Assembly: GCF_902506195.1 (NCBI RefSeq)
Contig: NZ_LR732817.1
Span: 2,881,407-2,945,406 of the forward strand
DNA from: Citricoccus sp. K5
GTDB lineage: Bacteria > Actinomycetota > Actinomycetes > Actinomycetales > Micrococcaceae
Direction: 5' to 3'
Length of the DNA: 64,000 nt
Both the position numbers and the translations under genes were made by a program. Positions 8,340 to 16,909 of this stretch are shown here, one piece after another; position 1 is the first letter of the stretch, and each line of letters begins with the position of its first letter. Under the pieces are notes generated by a model. The model worked only from the letters and a program-made list of their open reading frames with translations, was not told the DNA's origin and did no database searches.

Positions 8340-9169
8340 TTTCGTGCCTTTCGACGAGTCTGGTTCACGCGTGATTTCCCGCCCGCCAGGGCGGCTGATT
8401 CGTAGTACCAACCGAGTACTGACCGCTCGACGACGACGAAGACCGTACTGAGCACATACCCCAGGACTCCCACCACCAAGGTGCCTGCCCACGCCGTCGA
8501 GACATCGAAGACAGAACCGGCCATGTGGATGGAGTGCCCCAAACCCTGCAGTGAACTGTAGATTTCGCTGACCACCATGACGACGACCCCGACTGCCAAC
8601 GAGACGCGGATGCCAGCCACTATCTGGGGAGTCGCTGCCGGCAGGATGACTTTTCGAAGCCGAAGCAGACGAGGGATGCGATAGGCCTTCGCCATCGAGA
8701 GCACTTCCGGTGGTATCGACCGCACTCCGTCGATGGTATTGAGCAGGACCGGCCACAGACAGGCGAACGCAATCATGTAGATCTTCGGCGCCTGCCCGAT
8801 TCCTAGAGCGCCGATGACAATGGGGATGAGCGCTGACTGGGGAACCGAACGCGCGAATTGGAGAAGCGGATCCAGCACGAGCCTCAGATTCTCGACCTGC
8901 CCGATCACCAGCCCGAGGAGAACCGCGATCACCGAACCCAAGGCCAGGCCGGCCACGATGTTCGTAAGACTGAACACCAGGTCAGTCCACAGCGAGCCCT
9001 CGGTGAACCCTGTCGCCAATGACTGCCAGATGGTGGACAGCGGAGGGAAGTACAGTGATTCGCTTCCCTCGGACAAGAACCACCACGCCACCGCCAGGAC
9101 GACGACGAGCCACAGCGCCTCGCCGACCCTCATGCCACGTTTTCCGACCTCAAACGCCAAAGTCCTCAT
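8336..9169 (-). CDS. ABC transporter permease (NitT/TauT family)
   Basis: This 277-residue membrane protein has about six hydrophobic segments and the binding-protein-dependent permease (EAA-type) loop. That loop spans AYRIPRLLRLRKVILPAATPQIVAGIR, roughly residues 160-185. It is of SsuC type and is distinct from the second permease encoded next to it, so the channel is probably a heterodimer. It overlaps both neighbours by four bases (ATGA). The substrate class of such systems includes sulfonates, taurine, nitrate, thiamine precursors and aromatic acids. The cluster context favours an organic carbon substrate (inference). Confidence 0.9.
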   Translation of the reverse strand: MRTLAFEVGKRGMRVGEALWLVVVLAVAWWFLSEGSESLYFPPLSTIWQSLATGFTEGSLWTDLVFSLTNIVAGLALGSVIAVLLGLVIGQVENLRLVLDPLLQFARSVPQSALIPIVIGALGIGQAPKIYMIAFACLWPVLLNTIDGVRSIPPEVLSMAKAYRIPRLLRLRKVILPAATPQIVAGIRVSLAVGVVVMVVSEIYSSLQGLGHSIHMAGSVFDVSTAWAGTLVVGVLGYVLSTVFVVVERSVLGWYYESAALAGGKSRVNQTRRKARK

Positions 9170-10020
9170 GCCGCAGCCTCCACTGATTGCCGATTCCAGG
9201 CCAGAAGCTTTCCTTCAACCGACCACAACACCTTGTTCACCAGAAAGCCCACAATTCCCGCGTAGATGACGTATGAAAGAGCCAGAGCCGGGGCGCCGTC
9301 GGTCTGAGCCCTGGAGATCTCCCCACCGATGCCAGGTGTGACACTGAGAACTTCAACGCCGAGGGCGATCAGGATCGATGCCGATGAGGCGATCCTGATA
9401 CCGGTGACGGCGAAGGGTGCCGCGTTCGGCAGGGTGACTTTGATGAAGCGCAATCTCAGTGGAATGCGGTAGGCACTGACCGTATCCGCGATCACCGGCT
9501 CGACCCGCTTGGCACCGTCAATCGTCTGCAGCAGGATGGGCCAGACGACACCGAGGAAGACCACCACGATCTCCATTTGTGCCGTTGCCCCGAGGATGAG
9601 CACCATCACCGGCAGTAGTGCTATCACCGGGAATGCCCTCCCCAGATCCACGAGAAATTGGGTTGATCTATTGAGCGCGGGGCTGGTCCCGAGCACCATC
9701 CCGAGAGGGATGCCGACGATGATGGCCAGCAGGAGTCCGATCAGCGCATTGGAGACGGTGAATCCCAAGGCGAACCAGAACTCCGACTCGGTGATGAGTG
9801 TGACGAAGCGGACAGCGACCTCCCACACCGGTGGGAGTAACTCCCGGCTGAAGGCTCCGCTGATGTAGATCAGAGTCCAGACCAACAGGGTGGCCAGGAC
9901 CGTGACGATCTGCCACATGGTCAGATGCCGTCGACTCAGACGCTTCGGGGCCGTGGCTCTCTTTCCCTCCCCGGAGGGGCGGCTGCTAGTGGACGGACGG
10001 AGATTCTCGATGACTGTCAT
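9166..10020 (-). CDS. ABC transporter permease (NitT/TauT family)
   Basis: This 284-residue membrane protein starts with a charged cytoplasmic leader of about 30 residues. About six membrane segments follow, with the permease loop AYRIPLRLRFIKVTLPNAAP near residues 185-205. It starts nine bases after the binding-protein gene ends and overlaps the next permease by four bases. The two permeases share only the general family pattern, which suggests an asymmetric transporter. Confidence 0.9.
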   Translation of the reverse strand: MTVIENLRPSTSSRPSGEGKRATAPKRLSRRHLTMWQIVTVLATLLVWTLIYISGAFSRELLPPVWEVAVRFVTLITESEFWFALGFTVSNALIGLLLAIIVGIPLGMVLGTSPALNRSTQFLVDLGRAFPVIALLPVMVLILGATAQMEIVVVFLGVVWPILLQTIDGAKRVEPVIADTVSAYRIPLRLRFIKVTLPNAAPFAVTGIRIASSASILIALGVEVLSVTPGIGGEISRAQTDGAPALALSYVIYAGIVGFLVNKVLWSVEGKLLAWNRQSVEAAA

Positions 10021-10029
10021 GGTGTCGGA

Positions 10030-11055
10030 TCACCCCTCGACCAGGGGTGCACCGCTCCACACGACGTCGTCGAACGTCGGCTCGGAGTCAATGAAGCCGT
10101 ACTTCACGAGACCGTCGATCGTCGACTGCATGCCCTCTCGGTGAATACGCCATTCCAGGTTCTGGGCCGGTGCGTTCCTTAAATACTCGGGGTCTTGGTC
10201 GGTTCGCTCGATCTGCTGGTCCACCACTGCGTCATGGTTGTCCATGGCAAAGGTTGTGGCTTCTTCCATCGCCGACTGGAAATTCTTCACGGTCTCTTCG
10301 TTCGCGTCGATGTACTCAGTCGTGGTGAACCACAGGGCGCTCGCGCCCCCGTCCATGAACTCATTTGCCGGAGCACCCAGAGGCCGAAATCCCATGTCCA
10401 GCCCCGCCGGATAGAAACTGCCGATGCTGTAGACCGCATCCACCTGGCCCTTGGCCAGGGCGTCGTTCAAGCCAGGGAGTGGCACCTGAACGAAGTTGAC
10501 TTTGTCCGGGTCTCCGCCTTCCGACTCCACTCCCAACAGTGTGCCGAGGTTGGTGGTCTCCTGCAGACCCTGCAGGCCGACGGTCTTGCCCTCGAGGTCC
10601 TTGTAGCTGTTGATGTCGCTGTCTTCCTTGACCAGGAGTCCCGACGTAACAATGGAGGAGTCAGCATTCATCGAACCCGCAATGGCTTTCACGGGGATCC
10701 CCTGGGCCACGGCTGCGATATGGGACACGCCGCCGGTATGCGCGATATCCACTTCACCCGAGACCAACTGCGGAATCGCCTGAGCTGCAGTCCCGCCTTC
10801 GACGATATTGATGTCGAGACCATGCTTCTCAAAGATCCCTTGGTCCATGGCGATGTAGACCGGCTCATAGGCGACAGGAGCGACCAACAGGTCGATCGCG
10901 GTCAGCTCCTCAGACCCCCCAACCGAGGAGGCGCCCCCTTCGGAGGCAACCGACCCGGCAGCTGGACCATTGGCGCTACACCCCACGAGAGCCAAGCCCA
11001 GAGCCCCGGTGGCAGCTGTGACTATCATGATCTGGCGAGAGAATCGTTCTGACAT
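10030..11055 (-). CDS. ABC transporter substrate-binding lipoprotein (NitT/TauT family)
   Basis: This 341-residue lipoprotein has a signal peptide with a lipobox ending at Cys26 (LALVGC) and a serine/glycine-rich linker. A NMT1/SsuA-like fold follows. Typical stretches are VAYEPVYIAMDQGIFEKHGL near residue 58, AAQAIPQLVSGEVDIAHTGG near 85, YKDLEGKTVGLQGLQ near 150 and KGQVDAVYSIG near 205. I chose the ATG at 11055 because it gives the lipoprotein signal directly; an upstream extension to 11160 would add non-signal residues. A sigma70-like promoter containing a CRP-like palindrome lies about 100 bases upstream, so the importer operon can be expressed separately from the oxidases. Confidence 0.92.
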   Translation of the reverse strand: MSERFSRQIMIVTAATGALGLALVGCSANGPAAGSVASEGGASSVGGSEELTAIDLLVAPVAYEPVYIAMDQGIFEKHGLDINIVEGGTAAQAIPQLVSGEVDIAHTGGVSHIAAVAQGIPVKAIAGSMNADSSIVTSGLLVKEDSDINSYKDLEGKTVGLQGLQETTNLGTLLGVESEGGDPDKVNFVQVPLPGLNDALAKGQVDAVYSIGSFYPAGLDMGFRPLGAPANEFMDGGASALWFTTTEYIDANEETVKNFQSAMEEATTFAMDNHDAVVDQQIERTDQDPEYLRNAPAQNLEWRIHREGMQSTIDGLVKYGFIDSEPTFDDVVWSGAPLVEG

Positions 11056-11155
11056 GATGACAACTTTCGTTAGAGAGACGATGCGAATGGGCGACGAGAT
11101 AATCGCCTGAAACGGCTCACATCCCCGGATCGAAGTGCGCCGGAGGCGTGCGACA

Positions 11156-11185
11156 ACCATAGAAATGTGACGCTTATCACGTCAA
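11156..11185 (-). promoter_or_regulatory. Promoter of the ABC importer operon with a CRP-like palindrome in its spacer
   Basis: On the minus strand TTGACG (11185-11180) and TATGGT (11161-11156) are separated by 18 bases, a good -35/-10 pair. The palindrome TGTGACGCTTATCACG (plus strand, 11166-11181) fills most of the spacer. It matches the CRP/GlxR consensus TGTGA-N6-TCACA except for the last base. A protein bound there would block RNA polymerase. The decamer AAAGCCACTT (minus strand, 11193-11184) overlaps the -35 side and recurs upstream of the GMC gene. Confidence 0.55.
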
Positions 11186-11240
11186 GTGGCTTTCAATTAT
11201 TTCTGAGCGAGTCGAGAAGATGACGTTTAGGCAACAGTGG

Positions 11241-12707
11241 TTACGAGAACAGGACGCTGACGGTCTTGAGCTCGCAAAACGCATCCAGTCCGATCTGCCC
11301 GCCTTCACGCCCTAGACCGCTCTGCTTCGCGCCCCCAAAAGGAATCGAGGCGCCGACGAGTGGATGGCGATTGACCCACGCACCGCCAGTCCTGAGCCGG
11401 CCTGCCAACCTCAACCCCTCTTGAACGTCAGCGGTCCAGATGGATCCACCCAGTCCGAACTCAGTCGCATTGGCACGTTCCATCACCTCGTCCAGATTTC
11501 GATACGACATGATGGGCAGCACGGGGCCGAATTGCTCTTCGTCGACCAGCCGGACACCATGGTCTACCCCTGTGATGATGGTGGGAGGTATAAAGAAGCC
11601 TTCCTTATCGAGCGCTTTCCCACCGGTGACAGCACGTCCGCCATTCTGGAGGGCGTCTTCCATGAGCGAGCAGACCCTGTCGAACTGTGGCTTGGTGGTC
11701 AACGGACCCATGGTGACTCCGTCCTCCCAAGGGGTGCCGGCCTTGGCCGCCAGCGCAAGGGCAGCCATGCCCTCGACCACGTCGTCGAAGATGGATTCAT
11801 GGACATAGAGGCGCTTGATCGCGGCACAGATCTGACCACTCAGCGCGAATGCGCCTCGGTACAGTTTGGGGATCGCTGTCTCCAGGTCGGCATCGGAGAG
11901 GACCACAGCGGCATCGTTCCCGCCCAACTCCAGGAGCATCCTCTTGAGTGTCGGAGCGCCAGCAGCCATGATGTCCCGGCCAGCGTCCACGCTGCCGGTG
12001 AAGGCAACCATGTTGACATCTGGATGTGCCGTCATGGCCTTCCCGAGGACATCCCCTCCCGCCAGGATGTTCACCGTGCCGGCCGGAACCAGATCCCGGA
12101 GGAGCGCCCCCACGAGAAGGCTGGTCAGCGGGGTAAAGGGCGAGGACTTCGCGATGACAGTGTTGCCCGTGGCTATCGACGCTGCGATCTTGTTGATCAG
12201 CATCAAGATCGGCCCATTCCACGGGACAATGGCGGCCACCACCCCCACGGGCTCTCTGATCACCTGCGTGAGCTCTGCATCCGAGTCCTCGAGGGTATCG
12301 ACCCGAAGGGACTGCCGCGCGTACCAGCGGGCATGTTCAGCGGCGCCTCGGATCTCACCCACACCGATGTGCAGTGGCTTGCCGGTTTCGGCGGAGTTGA
12401 CGGTGCCCAAATCGTCAGCATGTTCGTCCAGACGGTCAGCGATATTCGCCAGGGCAGAGCGTCGTGCCTCGGAGTCAGCAGCCCAGGACTGCTGACTTCG
12501 TCGGGCCGATCGCACAGCCTTCTCCAACAGCTCGGCCTCGGCCGCCGGACATCGGGCCAGCACTCTTCCGTTCCACGGCGCGATGACGTCGAATCGTTGT
12601 CCGTCGGAAACGACTTCACCATCGATGAGGTGGCCCAGGCCCACGAGATGCCTCTCGATGTCCACCTCGACCTGCGGTCGCGTGGTCGTGTCTAGTTGAG
12701 TGTCCAC
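11241..12707 (-). CDS. NAD(P)-dependent aldehyde dehydrogenase
   Basis: This 488-residue enzyme of the aldehyde dehydrogenase superfamily shows PWNGPILMLINKIA near residue 170, the Rossmann segment FTGSVDAGRDIM, the general-base Glu in LELGGNDAAVV and the nucleophile Cys in SGQICAAIKR near residue 300. PVLPIMSYR and FGGAKQSGLGREGG are the C-terminal family marks. Length is normal. It is the third gene of the oxidase unit (GMC oxidoreductase, cleavage dioxygenase, aldehyde dehydrogenase). It would naturally oxidise an aldehyde released by the dioxygenase or formed by the GMC enzyme (inference). Confidence 0.93.
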   Translation of the reverse strand: MDTQLDTTTRPQVEVDIERHLVGLGHLIDGEVVSDGQRFDVIAPWNGRVLARCPAAEAELLEKAVRSARRSQQSWAADSEARRSALANIADRLDEHADDLGTVNSAETGKPLHIGVGEIRGAAEHARWYARQSLRVDTLEDSDAELTQVIREPVGVVAAIVPWNGPILMLINKIAASIATGNTVIAKSSPFTPLTSLLVGALLRDLVPAGTVNILAGGDVLGKAMTAHPDVNMVAFTGSVDAGRDIMAAGAPTLKRMLLELGGNDAAVVLSDADLETAIPKLYRGAFALSGQICAAIKRLYVHESIFDDVVEGMAALALAAKAGTPWEDGVTMGPLTTKPQFDRVCSLMEDALQNGGRAVTGGKALDKEGFFIPPTIITGVDHGVRLVDEEQFGPVLPIMSYRNLDEVMERANATEFGLGGSIWTADVQEGLRLAGRLRTGGAWVNRHPLVGASIPFGGAKQSGLGREGGQIGLDAFCELKTVSVLFS

Positions 12708-12775
12708 AAGTATTCTCCTGTGTTGTAGTTCGCTGCAATTTGCTCATGTGCGGAATGGTGATGGATAGGTCCCCG

Positions 12776-14278
12776 TCAGAAGACGGGTTCCCCCAGGGTC
12801 GGCACCCGCCCCAATTCCTCGGAGGAGACCCAGAGCCCGTGAAACGTGGGGCGGACATTCATGGGGATGTGGACGGTGGCCACCGGACCGTCGCTGAAAT
12901 GAGCCGTATCGATGATCACCAGCTCCGTATGCGCCCGGGGCAGGCGGTTCACCAGTGCCACCAGGAAGCCGTCGCCTTCCGGCGCCTCATCAGAGCGCGG
13001 GATGAACACGGGCTCCTGAACATTGGAATCGTCCCCGATATACCAACGCTCCGACTCGCCGGTCAGATGGTCGATGTGGACCAGGGTGTTGAACCACACC
13101 CCTACGGCGATCTCCGGGTTCACCGGATACAGCGGGTCCCTGGCCGCCATGAATCCGTGACGATACTTCTGGGTCGCGAAGCGTTGGTCGATCTCCGGCA
13201 TGTCAACGGTGAGCCCATCGAGCAGCGGCCGTTGCACGAAGTCGCTTCCTGGCCTGTCCAGGTCACAAGTCCATCGGGTGAGCTTGAACGCCACCTCGTC
13301 AGGGGTGAACATCTTGCCGTTGAGATCAGGGAATGGCGCCCTGTCACTGACGCACAAGTCAATGTGCACCAGGTTGCCTTCGGTCCAGGAGTTCATGGTG
13401 TGGAAGGAGAACAATGACGGACCCTCGAAGTAAACCATCTCATCGATAGGCCGATTGCGCGCGACGACTCCGAGATGCGTGGTCTTACCGGGGTCCCAGG
13501 CCCATCTCGGGCCGCCTTCCATCACGCGATTGCGGTCCGTCGTCAACGGCATCACCGGAAGAATATTGTGCTGCTGCGTCACGGCCCAGTCGTGGATCGC
13601 ACTCTGGTAAGGCGGGATGAACCACTGCTCATCCGTGAGTCGGCCCTTCGAATCCGCCACGGCCACGGAGATGTCGTCGCTGAGCTCACCGCCGGCTGAA
13701 TAGCCGAAGAAGACCCACTCGCCGGTTACCGGGTCGATCTTTGGATGCGCCGTCATGGTCTTGCTCAGAAGGCGTCCACCGAAGTTGTGTTTGCCGATCG
13801 TCTGCAACGTCAGTGGATCCAGCTGGTGTGCCAGTCCGTCCTCTTTGATCGCGAAGAGTTTATTGGCGTGCCAGATCATGGACGTGTTCGCCGTCGTGCG
13901 ATCCATCCCGGCGACCGAGGGACTATCTGTCCATGGATTCCGATAAGCACCGAAGAGAGCTCGGCCGGCCGCCCGTTCGGCCTGGAACTTGTCCGTTCGC
14001 ACATAGCGCGACCGCATGGAAGCCCGACCCTCCGAGAGGACGTACATGGACACCATGCCATCGCCGTTGATGTAGATGTCATCACCGAGCAGCGGAGGGA
14101 ACGCCGGGTCGGGCCCGCACCGATAGAGCACCCCGGATACCTGTGGAGGTATTCGACCGTCTACCTGCAAGTTATGAATGTCTGCTTCAATTCGGTTTGG
14201 CTTGTTGATCCCCACGAATGACTTGGTATCAGGGAAAGACAATGATTCTGCAATTTGTGGATCGATGGTCGAGGTCAT
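12776..14278 (-). CDS. Carotenoid-oxygenase-family dioxygenase (RPE65/lignostilbene type)
   Basis: This is a roughly 500-residue non-heme iron dioxygenase with a seven-bladed propeller fold. Candidate iron-binding histidines sit in MTAHPKIDPVTGE, AIHDWAVTQQHN, FSFHTMNSWTEGN and, near the C-terminus, RPTFHGLWV. The N-terminal YRCGPDPAFPP and DGDGMV-like DDIYINGDGMVSM stretches are also typical. Bacterial members cleave conjugated double bonds of stilbenes, isoeugenol-like phenylpropenes or apocarotenoids to aldehydes. I chose the start at 14278, 9-10 bases after a GAGATGAG; a frame extended to 14431 overlaps the GMC gene. The aldehyde dehydrogenase downstream fits removal of its aldehyde product. 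Confidence 0.88.
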   Translation of the reverse strand: MTSTIDPQIAESLSFPDTKSFVGINKPNRIEADIHNLQVDGRIPPQVSGVLYRCGPDPAFPPLLGDDIYINGDGMVSMYVLSEGRASMRSRYVRTDKFQAERAAGRALFGAYRNPWTDSPSVAGMDRTTANTSMIWHANKLFAIKEDGLAHQLDPLTLQTIGKHNFGGRLLSKTMTAHPKIDPVTGEWVFFGYSAGGELSDDISVAVADSKGRLTDEQWFIPPYQSAIHDWAVTQQHNILPVMPLTTDRNRVMEGGPRWAWDPGKTTHLGVVARNRPIDEMVYFEGPSLFSFHTMNSWTEGNLVHIDLCVSDRAPFPDLNGKMFTPDEVAFKLTRWTCDLDRPGSDFVQRPLLDGLTVDMPEIDQRFATQKYRHGFMAARDPLYPVNPEIAVGVWFNTLVHIDHLTGESERWYIGDDSNVQEPVFIPRSDEAPEGDGFLVALVNRLPRAHTELVIIDTAHFSDGPVATVHIPMNVRPTFHGLWVSSEELGRVPTLGEPVF

Positions 14279-14297
14279 CTTGATTCTCATCTCTTCT

Positions 14298-15863
14298 CTA
14301 GCGTCGAATGAGAGCGGCGGTGTGATCTGTTGCCACAGCTCGGTCCAAGAGGCGAGACGCGAGCAATTCCGCCATGGCAATGATGGTGAGGTTGATGTTG
14401 GCGCTGGGTACCGTCGGCATGACGGAGGCATCCAGAACCCGAAGGCCGTCGAGGCCTTTGACGCGGCAATCCGGCGTCACCACCGCCTCAGCATCATGGG
14501 CTCCTCCCATACGGACGGTTGAGCTCATGTGCATGACGTCTTTCACCGTGCCCAGGATCTCGTCATCCGTCTCCGGCAGGCGTGGTTCCGCCGTCGCGAT
14601 ACGGGCGAATGCCTGATCGCACAGCAGTTCGTCCGCGCGCCGAACGGCGTCCTTCATCCGGATCAGATCCCGCGGATCCGACAAGAGATTCATCTCAAAA
14701 TGGGGTTCGGCGAACGGATCCGCGGAGTGAAGACGGTAGGTGCCGCGGCTATGGACCTGATTGAGCTGGATTCCCAGCCCAGCTGTCGGCAAGCCGAACC
14801 AGTAATTGTGGTTACTTGCCATGAGCATCATGTCGTTGGGCCGCGCCTCGGGCATCTCCGATGAGTAGCGCACCACCACGTTCGTCGGGCGGTTTCCCAC
14901 CGACACCTGCGAGGCTGGCTCCACTGGCAGCTCCACGAAGATCACCGCATGGTCCTGGTGCCCCTCGCCCACCGGCAGGACTTCCACTGGTGCCACGCCG
15001 ATGGACTTCAACCCGGCCTCAGTCCCGATTCCGGACCTCATGAGGATTCCGGGGGAATGCACGGCTCCCGCGGAGATGATGATCTCGCCGTCTCCCGCAG
15101 AGGCACGGATCTCCTCCCCGGAGGCCAAGATCACTCCGACCGCGCGGCCCGCCTCAATGATGAGGCGGTCAACATGGGCGTTGCCCTTGATGCGAAGGTT
15201 CGACCTGCCTCGTGCAGGTTCCAGATAGGCATCATTGGTCGAGACGCGTCGGCCGTCACGGATGTTCATGGCGAAGGCCGCCACGCCCGTCCCGTCCGGT
15301 GAGTTGTGGTCCTCGTCCCACCCGTAGCCGGAATTCAGTGCAGCATCGCGAAGGGCAATGTCGGTACCACCCCAGCCACGCTCCGGCTCCCGATAGATCG
15401 GCGTCGGCCCGCTAGACCCGTGAAAGGCAGCATCCGGAAAATCGTGGTCCGACTCCAGGGCGATGAATGCAGGGAGCAGATCCTCATAGGACCAGCCCGA
15501 TGCCCCCATCCTTTCCCATTCAGCAAAGTCTGACGGGACCCCGCGAATGGCACAGAGGCCGTTGACCGTGGAGCTGCCACCCAGCCCGCGCCCCCGCCGA
15601 TAGGGGAAGACCTCCTGCATCGAGTGTCGCCGGGCCTTGGCGCCAGCCCAGAAGAAGTCAGGATTCGTTTCCTCCCTGCCGGGCCGGAGCTCGAGCCCTC
15701 GGCCAAGGTTTCGATCGTGAAACTGCAGGGGCGTCTCCGCTGAACGGTAGTCCAGTCCAGCCTCGAGCAGGAGGACGTTGACCGAAGGGTCCTCAGATAG
15801 TCGACCCGCCAGGGTCGCGCCCGCAGACCCGGCTCCCACAATGATGTAATCCCAGTTGTCCAT
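14298..15863 (-). CDS. GMC-family FAD-dependent oxidoreductase
   Basis: This 521-residue glucose-methanol-choline oxidoreductase has an N-terminal FAD site (VGAGSAGATLAGRLSED), GMC signature 1 around RRGRGLGGSSTVNG and signature 2 around GAVHSPGILMRSGIG. A C-terminal catalytic block follows: VMHMSSTVRMGG with the active-site histidine, and PSANINLTIIAMAE with the partner asparagine. It oxidises a primary or secondary alcohol to the carbonyl. I chose the start at 15863, directly before the FAD motif and after GGGACATCGC; an ATG at 15893 is the alternative. It is the first gene of the oxidase unit, and a clear promoter lies about 90-115 bases upstream. The substrate is unknown; the sequence alone does not indicate choline. 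Confidence 0.92.
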   Translation of the reverse strand: MDNWDYIIVGAGSAGATLAGRLSEDPSVNVLLLEAGLDYRSAETPLQFHDRNLGRGLELRPGREETNPDFFWAGAKARRHSMQEVFPYRRGRGLGGSSTVNGLCAIRGVPSDFAEWERMGASGWSYEDLLPAFIALESDHDFPDAAFHGSSGPTPIYREPERGWGGTDIALRDAALNSGYGWDEDHNSPDGTGVAAFAMNIRDGRRVSTNDAYLEPARGRSNLRIKGNAHVDRLIIEAGRAVGVILASGEEIRASAGDGEIIISAGAVHSPGILMRSGIGTEAGLKSIGVAPVEVLPVGEGHQDHAVIFVELPVEPASQVSVGNRPTNVVVRYSSEMPEARPNDMMLMASNHNYWFGLPTAGLGIQLNQVHSRGTYRLHSADPFAEPHFEMNLLSDPRDLIRMKDAVRRADELLCDQAFARIATAEPRLPETDDEILGTVKDVMHMSSTVRMGGAHDAEAVVTPDCRVKGLDGLRVLDASVMPTVPSANINLTIIAMAELLASRLLDRAVATDHTAALIRR

Positions 15864-16372
15864 GCGATGTCCCGCGTCCTTCTCGCTCCGCAAAGCGACG
15901 AATCCATGTTCGCGCCGGTTGGCGGTGGCCGAGCTTTCGGCCTGCCACGAGTGTAATGAGCATCACATCCAATATCAAGGCCCTTTTTATGTGCGCAGCC
16001 GAAGCATGTTCGGAATCCAGGCAATTCCGCGGCGATAAAAGCCAACCTCTAGACCTCACCGCAGAACTGAGCGTTCTCACACTAAAGCCACTTTTCATTT
16101 TTTATCGAGGCTAGCGATCGCGGACGCCCGCATGAACTCTCTTGAATAGGTTTTCTGTGAACGAACTTTGGCGCTTCTAAAGACGTTTCATGAGGTTCGC
16201 GACTCCACGGACTCGTTGAAGACAGCTTCTTCCGCATCGATGGTCACCGTTCGTCGATTCATCCGCGTCGACTTCGGACACGGCCTCGAGGTTGCGATCG
16301 ACCTCCAAGATCGGGCCGGACGGCAGGACGTCGACGTGACGCCTCAATCCGGGACGGCCCAGCTTCAGCTGT
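15864..16372. other. Intergenic region at the right edge of the island
   Basis: This 509-base gap lies upstream of the GMC gene. It holds the promoter described separately and the element AAGCCACTTTTCATT at 16085-16099. A+T-rich tracts run to about 16170. From about 16165 to 16372 composition rises and short frames are open on both strands, but I recognise no protein and find no good start. This stretch may be decayed coding sequence. Confidence 0.45.
15950..15978 (-). promoter_or_regulatory. Promoter of the GMC/dioxygenase/aldehyde dehydrogenase unit with a CRP-like palindrome
   Basis: On the minus strand TTGATA (15978-15973) and TACACT (15955-15950) are 17 bases apart, close to the sigma70 consensus. 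The palindrome TGTAATGAGCATCACA (plus strand, 15952-15967) overlaps the spacer and the -10 hexamer. It has one mismatch to TGTGA-N6-TCACA. The arrangement parallels that at 11156-11185. Confidence 0.6.
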
Positions 16373-16767
16373 GCTGAAACGCCACGATCCGTTCGATAGA
16401 TTCCGCCACCACGTCTTACCCGGCGGCGAAGGACAGCCGCACATACTGCTCCCCGTGCGCGGTGTCGACATCGGCGCCCGGCGTCAGCGCCACACGGGCC
16501 CGCTCCAGCAGGGCCTCGCAATAGGCGGTCGAGGTGCCGCACCGCGCGAGCATGGCCTCCCCCGGCTTCGCCCAGAAATAGAAGGCGCCGTCCGCGGGCG
16601 CGGCATCGGTCCAGCCCAGCCGGCCCTGGTTCTCCAGCACCAGGGCGCGGGCCCGGGCGAACCCGGCGACCTGGACGTCGCACTCCACGTAGGACTGCTC
16701 CGTGAAGGCCTCCACCGCCGCGTACTGCACGGCCGCCGGCGGACAATGGGGCACCGAACCGGAGAGC
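16373..16767 (-). pseudogene. Truncated copy of the aminotransferase gene
   Basis: About 395 bases align without a gap to 24635-25029, always at an offset of 8262 bases. In the best 180 bases I count only two or three differences. Translated, it carries the aminotransferase C-terminus (YVECDVQVAGFARARALVLE and onward) but lacks the N-terminal two thirds, including the PLP lysine. An in-frame TAA has replaced a codon just after VRLSFAAG, where the intact gene reads on for some 20 residues. There is no start or upstream gene, so it is a relic of a duplication. It marks the border between the low-G+C island and the betaine block. Confidence 0.85.
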
Positions 16768-16909
16768 ACCCGATCGCCGGCCCGGTCACCGCGCGCTTCC
16801 GCCACACAGCCGGCGCCAACCGCGCCGGAGGCACCGGAGGATGCCAGCACTCTAGGCGTACCCCGGTAACCCTGGGCCCCCCACCGTCGCAGGTTTCTCA
16901 TGCACTGCC

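Noticed and set aside
7530-8756. Longer version of the ABC ATPase starting at 8756
   Set aside because: The first 140 residues only mirror the permease gene. The ATG at 8339 overlaps the permease stop as expected in this operon.
11364-12695. Plus-strand frame of 443 codons opposite the aldehyde dehydrogenase
   Set aside because: The minus strand carries a complete aldehyde dehydrogenase with catalytic residues. The plus frame has no recognisable domain.
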